From contig JAAGOF010000071.1 in the NCBI GenBank assembly GCA_010645155.1, positions 555,106 to 619,105 on the forward strand: a stretch of DNA of 64,000 nucleotides. Direction: 5' to 3'. The notes under the pieces were generated by a model. It saw nothing but the letters and a program-made list of their open reading frames with translations. It was not told the DNA's origin and made no database searches. Shown one piece after another: positions 48,501 to 62,446 of this stretch. The translations under genes were made by a program, and so were the position numbers. This stretch comes from Tigriopus japonicus (taxonomy: Eukaryota > Arthropoda > Copepoda > Harpacticoida > Harpacticidae). How positions within the stretch are numbered: position 1 is the stretch's first letter; each line of letters starts with the position of its first letter.

Positions 48501-51500
48501 CAAACTTTTTCCTGAAAGGACCGTCTTTTTTTTTGCAATTTCCTCTGCCTTTTCGCCGAAGCACTTGTCAAGTTGAGATCAAAGTCTGTTTCAAACCAAA
48601 GTGTTGAGAAGGTAATCGTGGATTCATGCAAATAAAATGGGGCAGCCAGCCATCGGATTCAACAACAACATTTGCAGACAAAAGGTGTCCTTAATGCATC
48701 GCTTGACAGCTTTCAGTCCAAGTTAAAACGCTTTCAAAGCCATTAGCGAAATTAGCATTCAAGTCCGATTCAACAACAGAGTTCGAGAACGAACAACTTC
48801 AACATGAAGGCAAAGCGAGAGAGAGAGTGAGACGTGAAATGGATAGGAGGGCTTGTCCAAGGCATAACTTTATTGAAGAGCAAATATGTATGAAATGTGG
48901 GCCATCTGATGGAGAGTTGGACGTTTGATTAAAACTTTTCTGACACATTGGACGTTCAAAGAACCTTCTTCTTTTGTACATACATTCCTAATGGGAGTTG
49001 CACGAAGACATGCGGGTTTGGTTGTTGTACCTTTTGGACCGAATTCTCTGTTTTTTCCATTTCCTCAAGGGCGCTTTCGCGAGCTCCATTTCGTTTTGAC
49101 TCGACGAAGGAGAAGAGGTCTCTCTCTCGTCGTTCCTTTGGAATTTGGAAACGTTTGCTTTTGGCACTTTGGTGAGTTGTGTGCCGTTTGAGCGAAATAT
49201 CACTATCACATTACATGCAGAGCTCCTTTCTTCTCCAAAGCTTAGTTGCCTCTTACAAGGTCTTCGTCTCCGTTCTACCTGAACAAGAGAGACAATGAAT
49301 TGGTCCAAAGCGAATTCAAACAGAGATTAGCGGACTTGATCTGCAGGGCTATTTATGGGTCGATCCCCTCAGCCCTTCTTTGGGCTTGCAGATGGCAAAT
49401 AAATTCTCAAGGTGATGGTATCACAATTTTTCTCACTTCCAGTGAGATTCACCACGAAACGAAAGGAAGATCGGAAGACGCAGGCAGAGATGCGAAACAG
49501 ACTTTGGCTTCATCTGAAATTGAAATCAGCGATGAGAGGGTGGATTTGTGTGCGTGAAATCATTTATTGGCACAAAAGGCAATGGGGAAAGATGGTTCCT
49601 AATGTGTGCTTGAGAATGTAGAAAGACTCCAATGATGAAAGTTCCTTCATTAAGACCCTTTATTTCAATGATTTCCCGTCTTCAAGAGTCGTGGGTACAA
49701 AATGTTCGTCACGAACCATGAATTGAAATGATAATGTGGGCTTGGTTAGTTGAAACCGCATTGCACTGAGTCAATGGGTAAGTGGGACCAACGGAAGTCA
49801 AAGATCTTTCTTGGATGGATGCAAGGATATGTTTGTTCCGAGAACTCTGAGGAGTTTACATTAAATTGAACCCTAGAAGAGGGACCACCGGAACTTTGAG
49901 GCAGCGACACTTCATTCATTGCGAGCTAACATCGGTGCGAGAATTTCAATGAAGGCTTTTCCGCAAGAAATAACATAAAGAGAGAGAGAGAAGAGAGAGG
50001 AGAGCAAGCAGGATGGAATCTTTTCTCGGTGCATTTAGATTTTCTCGACTTTTTTCTTCATCTTCTTCTTCTGCTCTTCCCCTCAAAGAGAAAGGGTGCT
50101 CATCAACAAGTCGGAGAGGAAATGCTAATTAGAGATGCCTGACTCAGCCAAATGAAAATACCATCAAACTTTTTGGAATAATCCAACCTGCTCTTTCATG
50201 AGACGGCAGAGAGCAAGCTAGAGGGGCGAATCAATTTGAAAGTGTTGGAATCAAATACTTTTGATTTTTGGTAGTTAATAAGCTAAGTATTATTTTGTTT
50301 TGGAAACTGATGGTAAGAAACCAAGTAAATTATGCACTATTCTAGTTTTCTATCATCTCTTTGATATCGTGTTGAACAAACAAGATGAAATGAGAGGGGA
50401 GACTTGATTAAGACGAGCAGAGAAACGGAAAGGAGAAGAGAATGTTCTTTTGTGCTGGTTTTAATCAAGCATTTGGTCACGGGACTCGTGTTTAATTGAT
50501 TTTCGGCCTTGGAACACTCACGAAGGAAGGTTAAAAAACCCAAACCCTGACAACAAATTTTCGTCCAACCTCTTGAATGAAGATCTTCCTTCCTCACGTT
50601 GTTGAAACGGACGAGATTTCCGTCCTCACGAGAAAAATAATCCATTGAACGTACCAACTCAACTCTGCTCTAATAACATGTAATTTCATCTGGGAAGACA
50701 AGGAACCGCGTGAACGTAAGAGATGATGATGATGATGATGATGATCAAGAAGAGGCTGTATGTACTAGACGAAACAAGGAAGGGCCCACTCGTTCGTTCT
50801 CTCTGTCGGTCTGTGTGCTTACTGCCTCGATCATGATTGCCATCCTCGTTGAGCACCTCGGATCTGAAAATCACATTATGAACCGATTGGATAGCCAGCA
50901 TACCAACTTACCGGCAACGCCAGCCATCAATGGGAAGTCGAGAAAATTGTATTTTCACGACTTATCGATAATTGATGGAGATTTTCGGTACACCATCTTC
51001 CCTTGGAGGAAAATTGGAAGCACGACGAAAATCGAGATTGGAGATTGTCAGACACAAATATGCCGATTTCAGGAGTTGCTGACCAAACCAAGATCTTATT
51101 TAAGGTGGAACACCCTTTTCCTGAAGTTTGGAAGTTGTAAATCTTTGCCAGACAGGGCTCTCAATGCATGCTAGACAGACACTACGTGAATCTACGGGAC
51201 TTCCGAATGGCTAATAAAATGGTCAGTTGGTATCAAGGTGGATTGGAAGTTTTGAAATTAACCAATCCAAAGTGATTGGTGGCCCACGAAATCGATTCAA
51301 CTCTTTAGTCCGAGTGGTACGAGTACTAGCTACAAGGCACGTATCAGCTTGGGCCAGTGGTTCTTTTGGCCATCCTCCCATCGACTCATGCTGCGAAAGA
51401 CATTCGTCTTTTGAAAACGAGATCACATTCGAAACTTGCGTTAAGACCAACTTCGTACGGAGTAAAGAGAGTGAGAGCTATACCATTTTGGATCTTCACA

Positions 51501-54500
51501 AATTATTCCCAGATCAAAATACCTTGGCTCTAAAACGTGAATCGACCATTGAAGATGTGCATATTTTGAATATCCCCCTTCACCAGTTTCGCCAGTCAGA
51601 GTTAACCCTGAAGGTGAATGGCAGAATCTTAACCCCTTTGCCAACCTTATCACATGTCAGAGTGCTTTTAACAAGATGAGCGGGACTCGTTCCTGGGTTG
51701 AATGTCAATTTGTACCAACTGCTACTACAAATGCTTGCTTCCTGCTCTTCTGATTTTCAGTGCATAGTCGAACGAGTGGTTGGTTGGTTGGTTGGGGAAT
51801 GAGTTGTGGAGTGAGTCTGCGAATGCAAGTTGACTCAAGGAAATCATCTCGCTCATCTTGCCGGTTTGATAGTGAACGAGCTGAGCACGCAGAAGAGAGG
51901 CTCTCAAAGTTTTCAGACTTTTAATCATCTTTTGCTTGTTTAGCGAAAATTGAGCATTTTACGGCCATTTTGCCGACGCTTTGTTCTCGGTATCTCGCGT
52001 TGGTTGTTGGTTGCTTTGGGATCATCCTACACTGAAGTCGGGGTCTAATGGAATTGTAATGATGATCCTCGCTTGAGATGAGGTTTATCACGGATGGGAC
52101 TGAACCAACTCATGCCGGGATTTGAAATGGATTCTTTGAAATCAGATCAAAGAGAGCCCACTTCCAAAGGTTGTTGCGAGTTTTTTTTCCTTGAAAACTT
52201 TTGAAACAGGGCTAAAGAGAAACTACAGAAATTGCATCATGGAATGCAGTTACTTAAACGCTCATGTTTCTTGAAGAAAGCAGGCAGGCGTCAAAGTGTC
52301 GAGAGCCCAAAAAACATCGGAGAACGATTTGTTGTTCCTCATTTTACGAGTCGACATTCTTCGAGGTGAGTGCTTCTTTTAGCTTGGTTTGGCTCTAGAA
52401 ACACCCCGAGATATATGGCTGCTTAGAAGACTCTGGATCATCACTTAACATCGGAAGGAAGAGGGCAAAAACACGTTCTTCTCCGGCTAATGCATGGACA
52501 ATATGTCTACTCCGAAGGGACACATGATGCAAGTTTTTTTTCATAAAAGGACTCCCTTTGCTTCGTCATTTCTCTTGAGAGCCGGGACACAAAGGACTGT
52601 TTGTTGAAGGCTCTTTTGGCATCCAAGAGGATCACGGGCTAACAGGGTACCATCAAATATTCCGCCTCATCATCTACTGTACATTGACGAGAAAGGAAAC
52701 GAACAAGACATTTTTCCAAACTTGGAATCCACGTTCCAGATTTTTTTTTGACACAAGAGCAAATCGCCTGAAATTTCAAAGTATTTAGAAGAATTCCCCA
52801 CTTTTGATACAAACTGACCGGGTTCTTTTTAATGTCAACCAATTGTCATGAGTAATGTCAATGTATAACCCTATTTGTTCATAATACGGAACGAAATGAC
52901 AGAGGGGATAGAAAAATTGTTGGCCACCATAAAAATCCAATCGAGCCTCGGGGATGAAATCTCGAGATCTTTCACAAAGAGCGACTCCTTTTCTTTGTGT
53001 GTGAGTGTGTGTGTGTTTCGAGATTGAAGGATCTCTTGATTGAAGTCGAGCTCTTTTTGACAACTTGATTTACGTGTGTTCATCTTCACTTTGATGTGCC
53101 TTCTTCCCTCCTTTTGTCTTCGGGCAATCCCGAATGATCACCATCATCATCATGGTCGTCATCGTCGTCGTCCTCGCCAACCAACGAAATTCGTGCCTTC
53201 GTTTGATGACTTCTTCGTCTTCGCTGGTTGAGTTCGATCTCGCCCCCCCCCCTCTCAAGACCCCCTAAGGAGGCAAAAATGTCTCTCTGATTCATCAAGT
53301 TTCCAATGTAGTACGAGCAGCAGCCTATTTCGGGTAAAGAAATGCGACGTACGCCTACAATAGAATCGTCAATTTTACGATTGTCTCCTGATGAGCAAGG
53401 GCAAACGAGCGAACCACTTCCATCAATCCATCTGTTGCATCCATCCCAAAGCCAAAATCCTCACTCGTTAGAGCAGCACCATTTCATAAAGCCCGAGGAG
53501 GTCGATGTTTTTTGTGTAGCATTTGGTCATGGTGCTTTTATTATAGTAGATGAAACTGAAGGGAGGCTCTGGTTCGTTCAAGTGGCTGGTGAGGTTGAAG
53601 ACTATGCAAGAATGAGAAGGCATTTTAAAACTTAATGAAGTGTCCTATTCGTGACAAATTGGCCCTTGGAAATCTTGGATCAAGACGAGGCTCTCGTCCT
53701 CATTCTTTGCTTGGTATCGCTCTTTCTCTATCTGACTGTCCCTGCGTTGCCTCGAGCATAATGTACCGTGTTCCCTCAAAATGGGACATTTGGTTACAGT
53801 GTCGAGATAAGAAAAAAGAAGACACTTTTCAGCGTCCAATGTTCCCCCCAAACCCACCCACCAGTGAGTAATCGCATCGTCCTCGGAATAAGGAACAGCA
53901 ACCGAGTTCCAAAGGTATGAGTCGGGCATAAGTGTTCACGTAATGCAGTAAAAATCTTAACGACAGCCTCACTTCCTGCCAGGATTTTCATCGGTGTGTA
54001 GTTAACAGGGAGAGTCATAAAAATTTACATTCCGAATTTCATGTCCTCTGTATAATGCTCATCAAAGAGGATTGGGGTGAGAGTTTGCCGAAATTTGAAT
54101 AGCTATAAAACTTCTATGAAAAAGAAACGTTCATCTGACTGGATCAATGATTTTTCAAGGATTAAAAGAAAGTCTTTGATGTACGTAGATTTTTTTAGCC
54201 CTCCCTGTATGCCAATTCTGCGCGTTCGAGTAAAAAGGGGAGGAGAGATGGAGCAAGATGGAACAAGCGTAGGTAGTAGAACAAAAGTCTCAGATTCCTA
54301 GCCGTGGAACACCCTGGCAGATCTGCACACAAATTTATGGACTGGTGTAAATTCTCCCGGAGCGAGTGAAGGAAAAAGGCAAGCAAAACGTGAATTTGCG
54401 AGCCCGAAAAGATCATTACAACTGTAGGGATAACGGGTATGCGTATATTTCGTTTAAAAGTCGGCCAACTGAAAAGATGAGCCCTCGAGAGCAAATCATA

Positions 54501-57500
54501 CAGCCGTCCAGAGAGGTTGACAAATTTCATGGGAGTTGTTGTTTTTTGTTCCCTCTTTGATGGTTGAAGGACCCGGTTCTTGTTTAGTATGCAAGCTGTC
54601 TTTCCGCTACATTTACCGTTTTTGCAGGTTTTTTCTCCAAAGTCGGCCCAATCTCTTCCAAAACTTTCCCAAAAGGTTGCCTTCCTAAGTCTAACGGAAA
54701 AATATCTCATCCGAGTGAAGAGATGAAAGAGGATCTCATGTGTTAAACTGAAATTAACAATGCCACAATACTATCTTCCTCCCAGATCAAAAGATTTGTT
54801 GTACCATTCGTTGTGCTTTACTCGAAGAAAGTGATCCAGAGCAAGAGAAGCGTCACTAAGCAGGAGCTCTATCTATGAAACTCCTCCTTCTACTAATTGA
54901 GCTCTTCAGGGCAAGCTCAAAGGAATGGGAAAATCAAACTTGGGCTGCATGGCTAAAAGGGATCGAAACGAGCTAATTCTTTGAGTCATGAACAAAAAGA
55001 GATTACGATCAAAGTGCACCCACCCTGTGTCTCGCTTTTGTGTTCGCTTTGGACGAGATTCCGCATCATCATAAATTCATGTTCAATCGTCTTTTGTGTT
55101 TTAGGTGAGTGTGCAACAACGACATGTTGAGAAGGAAACATCCGTCAAATGCAAAAATCCGGACTTGTCTCGTCTGGAAAAATGGAACAAGGGATTGACA
55201 GGCATTTGGGCTAAGTAGAACTGTCAGGCGGCTTAGTCATTAGATTGATCGCAAATATGGATTTCGGCGAAGGTTTTTTCGTCCGCTCAGTTTCATGTTC
55301 ACTTCATGGGATATATGTTTTTATAATCATGACGATCTTCATTGCCAAAATTTCCGAACCTACTTTGCATATTTTGCCATTCCGCCAACTACCACGACAA
55401 CAGACGTGATGGCTCAATGATGAACTGATGCCCTCATTGTATCTCTTCGTCATTATATCCCCGTTCCCCCTCTAGTTTAACTTTCCATATATGCTACGAA
55501 CACCACTTGCACTACATCTAACCTCTGCTCCCCTTCTTCATCTTGTTTCTCTTCTATCTCAACTCGTTAGTACTCACTAGTGATTCCAGGCAAAACAAAA
55601 ATACTTTTAAAAAAGAAAGACCAAAACCATTAATAAAAAAACTGGTTGAACAACAAGTAAGTAGCAAAGAGCCAAAGGAATGATACACAGAAAAAGTTGT
55701 CAATTTCTGCTTAACAACATTGAGCGGGTTTATCCAACTTGTATAATTGAATTGGCGGAAATCGCCTGCAATCAACTTCAAATGGGAGTTTGTCCTTTGA
55801 CAAAAGGTTAAAAACTACAACTTTACAAAAAAGCTAAGTTCTTTTTTGGAATCACTAGTGCTCACAAGTATGCATGCATGAATGCATGCAAGCATGCTTA
55901 AAAGGGTTTCAGAGGAATTAGCCACGAATCCCATCGTGAAATGAGTTTCAAAAACAAACGCGAGGGAAGCCCATTGGACTCTCATAAGGACTCGGAAGAA
56001 ATGAAAAGTGAGTCTTTGTGTGTACTGAGCAACGACGTGGTGACGCTTCTTTCTCATTTGATTCGAAACGCGTCTTCTCGAATGGCTGGCTGAGCCTTGA
56101 TTGAGCCCGATCCATCGTCACCTTTTGATGAAGTGTCTCTGGTGAATTCGAGCGTTCAAACCACTCAACTCGATCTTTGCACATTCGCGTTTGATCACAA
56201 ATTCTGGTCATCTGTGGGTCTGTCTTAGGCACCAGAGTCAAAAATGAACCCAGAGCCCGGAAATGAATGCTTGTGAGTCTGAACTAAAAGCTGCAAAAGG
56301 CAATGGAATGATCGGCGGGGTCTTTCGACATTGAAAGAATGGTGCCATTAATATTACAAATGGCCAAATTACTCGTAGTCTTTGGAGATGCACCAGGATT
56401 CGTGGGCGGCGGAGGATCCTCGTCAATGGGTTGAGTCCCACCTTTGAAGTAAACCATGCGCGAAAAAAGAGCGCATTACAAATGGGACAACTCGATTCCT
56501 TGAATCGCATAAGATTTGTTCGAAAACACTCGATGAACACCGGACTCAAGTTTGTATAACGATTGTCATGGCGAGACGCCACGCTACAGCAATTTTCAAT
56601 GCCTTGCAGTTAATTGCGATCGATCCTGGAATGGAGTCGTCCTAGGTGCATGCAAGTACTTGAACATTCAGTAGTAAGAGAAGTGCTCGTTCAATCAAGT
56701 CCTCTGTGCCTTCCTACTTGGTTGGTTGGTTGACGGTCGCTAGAATCTGGGAGTTGAAACACGGCTTCATTCACAAGATGGATCATTTGAATACAAAAAG
56801 AACTCCTTTATCACATGCACATCACCTTTTCCCCCCATCATTCTGGCCGATCCGAGGTTTCATCTTGAAAGCGTCTGATCAACAAACTAGTTCGTGAAAA
56901 GCGAAATGAAAAATAGGAATTGAAAAGAGTTGGTGCATTGAAATAACAGATTCCATTTTTTGTGGCCATCTTGGGCATGGCTCGGGTACTGCCTCTTTGT
57001 CTCATCACTCATTGTGTGATCCGTCTTGGTAGTCAAATTACGGACTCAGTGCAAAAAAAAATCAAGCTCCTCTGAGATGACTTCATAGCAGATGATCATC
57101 ATCAAGTCCGTCTCTTTTTGTTGGGATCCATAATTATTTCTCAAGGAGCACATTTAGCTAGGGTTCACTCGCTCTTGTTGTGAGCTTTTAGGTAGCGTGC
57201 GGTAATTTCGCGTGATTAAAATATGAATTGTGCCAGGAGGTTGTCATGGATCTTGTTCAACCCAGTTGAAGCTTGGAAACCGCCAATATCCATCCACTAG
57301 ATGGAAGAAAGAAACGCACACACAATGGACTCAAGAGCCACTTTTGACCGAGATAATTCCATTTCTCGACTGATTATGAGGTCGATTAGCCACCCAAACT
57401 ACTCGATGGCGTGTTTGCTTTTACAATGTGGTAGCGGTGACGGTTCGGACTCAACCAGATTAGAGGATTGAATCGCTCGAGTAGAACAAAAGATAAGTTG

Positions 57501-60500
57501 CCGATGCATTTCCAAGTAAAACCCACAGCGAAGAGGTCATACTCTACCATATGGAAACTCGAAGCTCGAAGCGAAACTATCAAGTCACATATGTAACCCT
57601 CCACTCGAAACCAGTGATCTGAATCCCAATGTCCAGAGATCCGAAATTGAATTAACAATGAGAGAGAATGAGAGAGAGGGCTACCATGTTCCGAGCTGTT
57701 CCCTCCCTTCCTGTCTACGTATATGGTCTGGTCTCATGGGCGGTTCCAATGGTGGATCTCACTTTCTAGCACCCCCACTTTTGGGCCAGGAACGGAACCA
57801 TTCAGAAGCATCAAGACGAGAAAGAGAGGCAGAAGCAGTGAGAAGCCAATATTATTGATGAATTTATAATGATAACAGGAACTGGCACGTGAGACTCGAG
57901 GATTGGTTTCCCTTCGATGATGATGATGTTATTGTTTGGCTTATCTCTAAATGCTCATATCCCCTCTGGCTTGGCCTGTATTCCAGTTGGGATGGCAAAG
58001 ATACACCAGCAACCATTCCGAAGAATGGTTTTCAGCTTTGGTAGAGAGAGAATTCAGAGTTCAGAGCATGTGCAAGATTTAGGACTTCCTCTATCACACC
58101 CGAAAGAGTCAACAAACCCAATTAAAATGTCATAATCATAATCGCAGAAGACAAATACGGCAAACCCACCAGACATTCCACTCGGAAGTCATTCAATTTT
58201 GCGGACAATTTTCTACCATAAATCCCATTCTAAACTTCCTCCCCCGTTATTAGCGCTGCTCACCACGTCCATAAGGCACATGCACGATATTTTCCGGCCG
58301 AGTGCTTGAGAACGATGATGATCTTTGTGCTTGGCTACCAGGGACAGACACACAGAAAGAGAGCTTCATCCATTTTGGCCCTGGTTTGTATTTTTATTTT
58401 TTTTTGAAGTGTCCTCGCATTGAATTGAATCCTCGTGTTCGTTAGTGAACATATGTGGACTGGAGCGAACCAGCTGTTGTTAGACTCTCTGGAACCACGA
58501 CTAAGCTGTAGTAGAAGCAACCAACCACCATGTGACATGTCCCCAATCTCCAACCAGAGATGTGAGAACAGCAGCACCGAAACATTGGGTTTTCAATTTT
58601 GAATATCCACTTTTGCTGTTGGCTCAGCTCTTGAGGCGAAATGGAATACTCCACTTGTTTGGTTGATGAGCTCTTCTCATTCGTACGAGTATGACAACCA
58701 TCCTACACGAATAATTTCTTGCTGGATCTGGACGTCGGTTCTGAATGTAATATTTAGGAGCTCGTCGAACTTGATAAGTATCCCTCTTCATTCAGCCCCT
58801 ACGTACGATCTGTGAGACCCATCCGTCATGTGTCTCGGTTCTTCGTGCTATTCCAGTTGCTGTGATCGAAATGATAATTCATTATACCCTATCAAATTCC
58901 AATTGGCATTCGCCCCTTCCAATCCATTCATTGTCAATTGTCAAGCTGTGCAAAAACAAATGGGGATACATTTTCCAACGCCACAGATAAGCCAGACTTT
59001 TTGTGCTCAAAGGTATTTCTATCATGATAATGAATTCCAAAGATTTCACCGGGCTCTCATTCATTCGAAAGAGCCCTGCCAAATGGATGAGAAGAGCAAC
59101 AAGAAGACTGGTCTTCTTGGCTCACCAACCAAGCATGCTCCTTGTTGTTCGCAGTGACATTCAAAAGATCAAGCTCGTTGATCAGTCAGTCAGTAGCTCA
59201 GCGTGAGGAGAAGTGCAATCACGTGTTCGGCCTTTGTTCATTATTACTTCTCCATCCTTCCATCCATCCACTCCAGGGATGATGGAGACATTCGAGACCA
59301 GGGCCAAATAACAACAACAGTACAGAGAATGAGTGCCATTATGACACCCATCCAAGATGAGGCTCAGCACTCCTCGAACCAATCAAACCCCCCGGGGGTC
59401 TCGTAGTCTGATCGGTGGATGAGATTACTACTAGAGCGAAGGTATCAAAACAGAATTTGTGGTGAAGTCGTTTTGATGGATACAGGCAGGGATTTTTCAA
59501 TCAAGAGAGCACGATGGAGTGAGATTCGAAGTATGCATATTTTCGGACACGCACACATGTTCCATAATCGTATGAATGAGAATGAACCATTTTGAGCTCC
59601 AACCCACGCCGCCACTAACCAACCAAACAACCAACTCATATTCAGACTGACTGGAAGAGAGACAGATCTTAGTATACATACAACAACATAGGCAAGAAAG
59701 AGCGGGTTCATGTTGTACGGCACTAATGTCAAGATGGCTAATTGACATGTCAAGATGATGAACATGCTGGCTTGTCATGTTGGATGTGATGGAGACACGC
59801 CCTGGTATAACAAATTCAAGAAAAAGCATCTTATTTAGGCACATACGCCGACCTTTCGTGAGAATCAACGACAATGATGAAATGATGCGGGAAAGAAGCC
59901 AAATTTGAGAGAGGTCTAGTCTAGGATGACCACGGTTGGAGAATTACTTTGTTGTGTGGATTTAATTGCAAGAAATGAAGAGGTTTATGCCCTGGGAACA
60001 AAGCTCAAGTTCCCAGGCAATTAATTTGTGAATCAACTCAAAGGCTTGTGCCTAACAAACGAAATTACTTTTCACCAATATATGGCCAAACTTCCTGTCG
60101 GAGATCTTGTCACGCCTTGGTTTATGGTAATGAAGTTGGTTCAAGGCTTTCCATGAAACGAATTATGCAAAGCATCAGTAGTGTACCAAATCATATGTAC
60201 ACGGTTTGGTTGCTTCGAGCAAATCCAATGACAGATATTCGTCAAAAACAACTTTTGTCACCCAATCATACTTTTTGGCTCAAGGCAATTTCTGGCAAAC
60301 AACGTCAATTTTGCCTGCGGATACGTAAACTAATGTGTAAAGCTGGTCGGACTCAAACGTAGCATTATTTTCATCTCCCTCCAATCAATATCTCCCAGAA
60401 AAGTCATTCCAAACCAACGGTAGATGCTACTCTGGCATTTATGAACCCTGACGCGGTAGTTGATGAGAAAGATCCGTTTGTGGTGCCTGGGAGTCTGTTT

Positions 60501-62446
60501 TAGCGCAATGTTTACATATTTTGACGTCACTTCCGTCGCAGTCCGTGAATTGAAGGAGAAAAAAACCTGGGCACCTCAGCTCCCTTCTTGGTTCTTCATC
60601 GATCTGTGGCCTTAGGAATAGTAGATGGTTGCCTCCATCAAGACAAGCCAGAACTTACTAGCAAGAAAAAAGAAGACGAATGAATCGTAATCCTATTTAC
60701 CCGGACATGATTGCCAGTGGTTGAGATGCTGCATTGGTCTGTGGGTGGCTGGGGTGACTGGCAAATGTAACCCTTCGTCTTGATTCAAGTACTGTGCAAA
60801 CGTGCATCTTGCTGGTTCGTGAAGCCCACGTTTGCTCTTTGAGTCCGTGTTGTCTGTAAGTTGGTTGGGTGGTACGTGGTTGCCTTCCGGTCCTCCTGGC
60901 TCTTGTTTATTAGATGTCACGGCTCATTGCGTTTTCTCCTGTCACAAACCCGTGCTTAAGGAGTTTCCAATCACAGATGTTGTTCAACCCTTTATTGGTA
61001 TTCGCTAGTATTTACCCCTGGTTTTGTATCTACCGCTTCAACACGTCAATGACCGGGTATGCAATCGAGACGAAGTAGTAGGTTGCAAAATATCAACCAA
61101 CGGGGTGGGGACTCATTGACTGGTGTAGTTTGTAGGAAAGAGGAAATCCAGCTTCCAAGAGCCCTCTTCACAACAATCTTGCACGCGTTTTGGACAAATA
61201 AACACAGCCTGAGCCTCTGATTATTGTCATCCCCACATTCTAATCGTCAATGATGGTTGTCGGACGGTACAATGGCCCTGAGGGGAATGAAGGGGAGATC
61301 CGCCAGATTTCTCTCTTAAAGTGTGTAAATGAATACCAATGTCGCTAATCCGAATTCGAAAGTGCCGATCACGAACGGTTGTTCCTCGGGATTTCGGCCA
61401 ACATCTTCAAGCTTGAATGGTCCTCTTGGTGCTACCTTCGTTGCCGCACGACAAGACTTAGAAATTGTTAGTCGAGCAATCGAAAGATTGTGAGCAAACT
61501 CCAAACTCGAGCCAAATCACTTGGGGGTAGTTTTCCATGCTTTGAACTCTTCACATATCTCATTCGGAGGAAGTGGCTACATATCAGTCCAAGAGAGTAG
61601 CAAGGATGGGGGTGGATAGATGGGTGGATGGTTGAGCGATGTTCATGGGGCCCTAAAACTCACCCAAGGTGGATAAGCACTACCGCACATAAGCCAGGGG
61701 GAATTTCCCTCTCCCAAGCGTGATCCCATTGAAGATCTGAGGCGGACGAGAAAAACGAGAACCGGAATTCTAAAAGGAAGGGAACCTCTCCGCTTTTTTC
61801 AAGGGGGTGGTTTTGGAAGGGATCAAGGGGGAAAGGAGAGGGAAAACCAGGACGAAACAGTAGACAGGAGGGCGATAAGACCCAAAGATCAGATGCCCTT
61901 TTGTTATTGTTTGTTTGTGCTTTATGAGGAAGGCGGTTAGTGGTCCAAAGTGCAAGTTCGCTGCCCTGGCTGAATCAGTGCAGTGCACTAACTACATTCT
62001 GGACCTACTGTAGTGTACACTTAGTAGATGAAGGGGAAATTCAGAGTCAGTCTGTGTGCTCGAGTTGCAAGGGCTTTTTCCTTTCCTCAGACGACTGGCC
62101 TTATCGAAAGTCACAATCTGTATTGGATTTTTTTTCACACGCACAAAAGAAAACGGAAATGGGATCAGTGGCAGAAGAGCACTGAAGCGGGTGATGAAGA
62201 TAAAGAACTACGCAACTGGAAGGGGATGAAATCCTTCGGAAATCCGTCGTTAACATCTTATTTATGAACACTCACTTGACTTGAACCTTTGTTTTTCTCT
62301 TTCTCTCTACTCTAGATCTCCAATTTTGGACTCTCCAGCGATGGTCTCGGTCTCAATTCGATCCATTCCATCTCATTATTCCTCGTGGCTCTCTTTGGCG
62401 TGTTCACGTTGAGTGCGTGCATCGCCGTATTTGTGCTCTGGCGAAG
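42576..62446 (+). CDS. Unrecognised single-pass membrane protein, first two coding exons (3' partial)
   Basis: The first coding exon is 42536-42752, with the ATG at 42576 (ACCATGA context) and an in-frame TGA upstream at 42537. The second is 62316-62446, after a strong acceptor (CTCTACTCTAG). Both junctions fit in phase 0, and the second exon ends CGAAG|GTAAGA with two leftover bases, so the gene continues beyond the window. The first 59 residues are acidic and proline-rich (PPPEF, IPPPPLPDF) with no signal peptide. The next 17 are Gly/Ser/Asn-rich. Then a 25-residue hydrophobic helix (SISLFLVALFGVFTLSAC...) ends at VLWRR. Acidic residues before and basic after suggest N-outside, C-inside. 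I do not recognise the family. Linking the exons rests on phase, splice quality and the absence of better partners. Confidence 0.55.
43818..43835 (+). repeat. (ACC)6 microsatellite
   Basis: Six tandem ACC trinucleotides in the large intron. Confidence 0.9.
47886..47912 (+). repeat. (GA)n-rich tract
   Basis: An AGAGAGAGAGA run grading into AAAGAGGAGGGGAGAG. It is one of several GA tracts in this intron. Confidence 0.8.
49979..50005 (+). repeat. (GA)n-rich tract
   Basis: Interrupted AGAGAGAG runs (AGAGAGAGAGAGAAGAGAGAGG) in the large intron. Confidence 0.85.
50723..50746 (+). repeat. (GAT)8 microsatellite
   Basis: Eight perfect GAT trinucleotides. Translated in one frame they give a false Asp-rich start to a 154-codon open frame. 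Confidence 0.95.
51777..51797 (+). repeat. (GGTT)n tract
   Basis: About five tandem GGTT units. Shorter GGTTGGTTGG runs occur near 30014 and 56722, and the complementary AACC form near 59616. Confidence 0.85.
52996..53017 (+). repeat. (TG)n microsatellite
   Basis: Eleven TG-like dinucleotides interrupted by one GAG. Confidence 0.9.

Larger units (their letters stand above)
42753..62315 (+). other. 19.6-kb intron of the membrane-protein gene, no supported gene within
   Basis: I read both strands and saw no exon with a recognised domain. Simple repeats are scattered through it: ACC, GAT, TG and GA runs plus GGTT runs. Open frames such as 54195-54710 (minus, 171 codons), 50710-51174 and 51227-51679 look like chance frames. 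No transposon ends with target duplications were found. Confidence 0.45.

Noticed and set aside
50710..51174. 154-codon open frame starting with eight Asp
   Set aside because: The acidic run is only the (GAT)8 microsatellite. The rest has no recognisable fold.
54195..54710. 171-codon open frame on the minus strand
   Set aside because: No domain, no splice partner, low-complexity leucine/phenylalanine stretches, and no start context or poly-A signal. It looks like chance.
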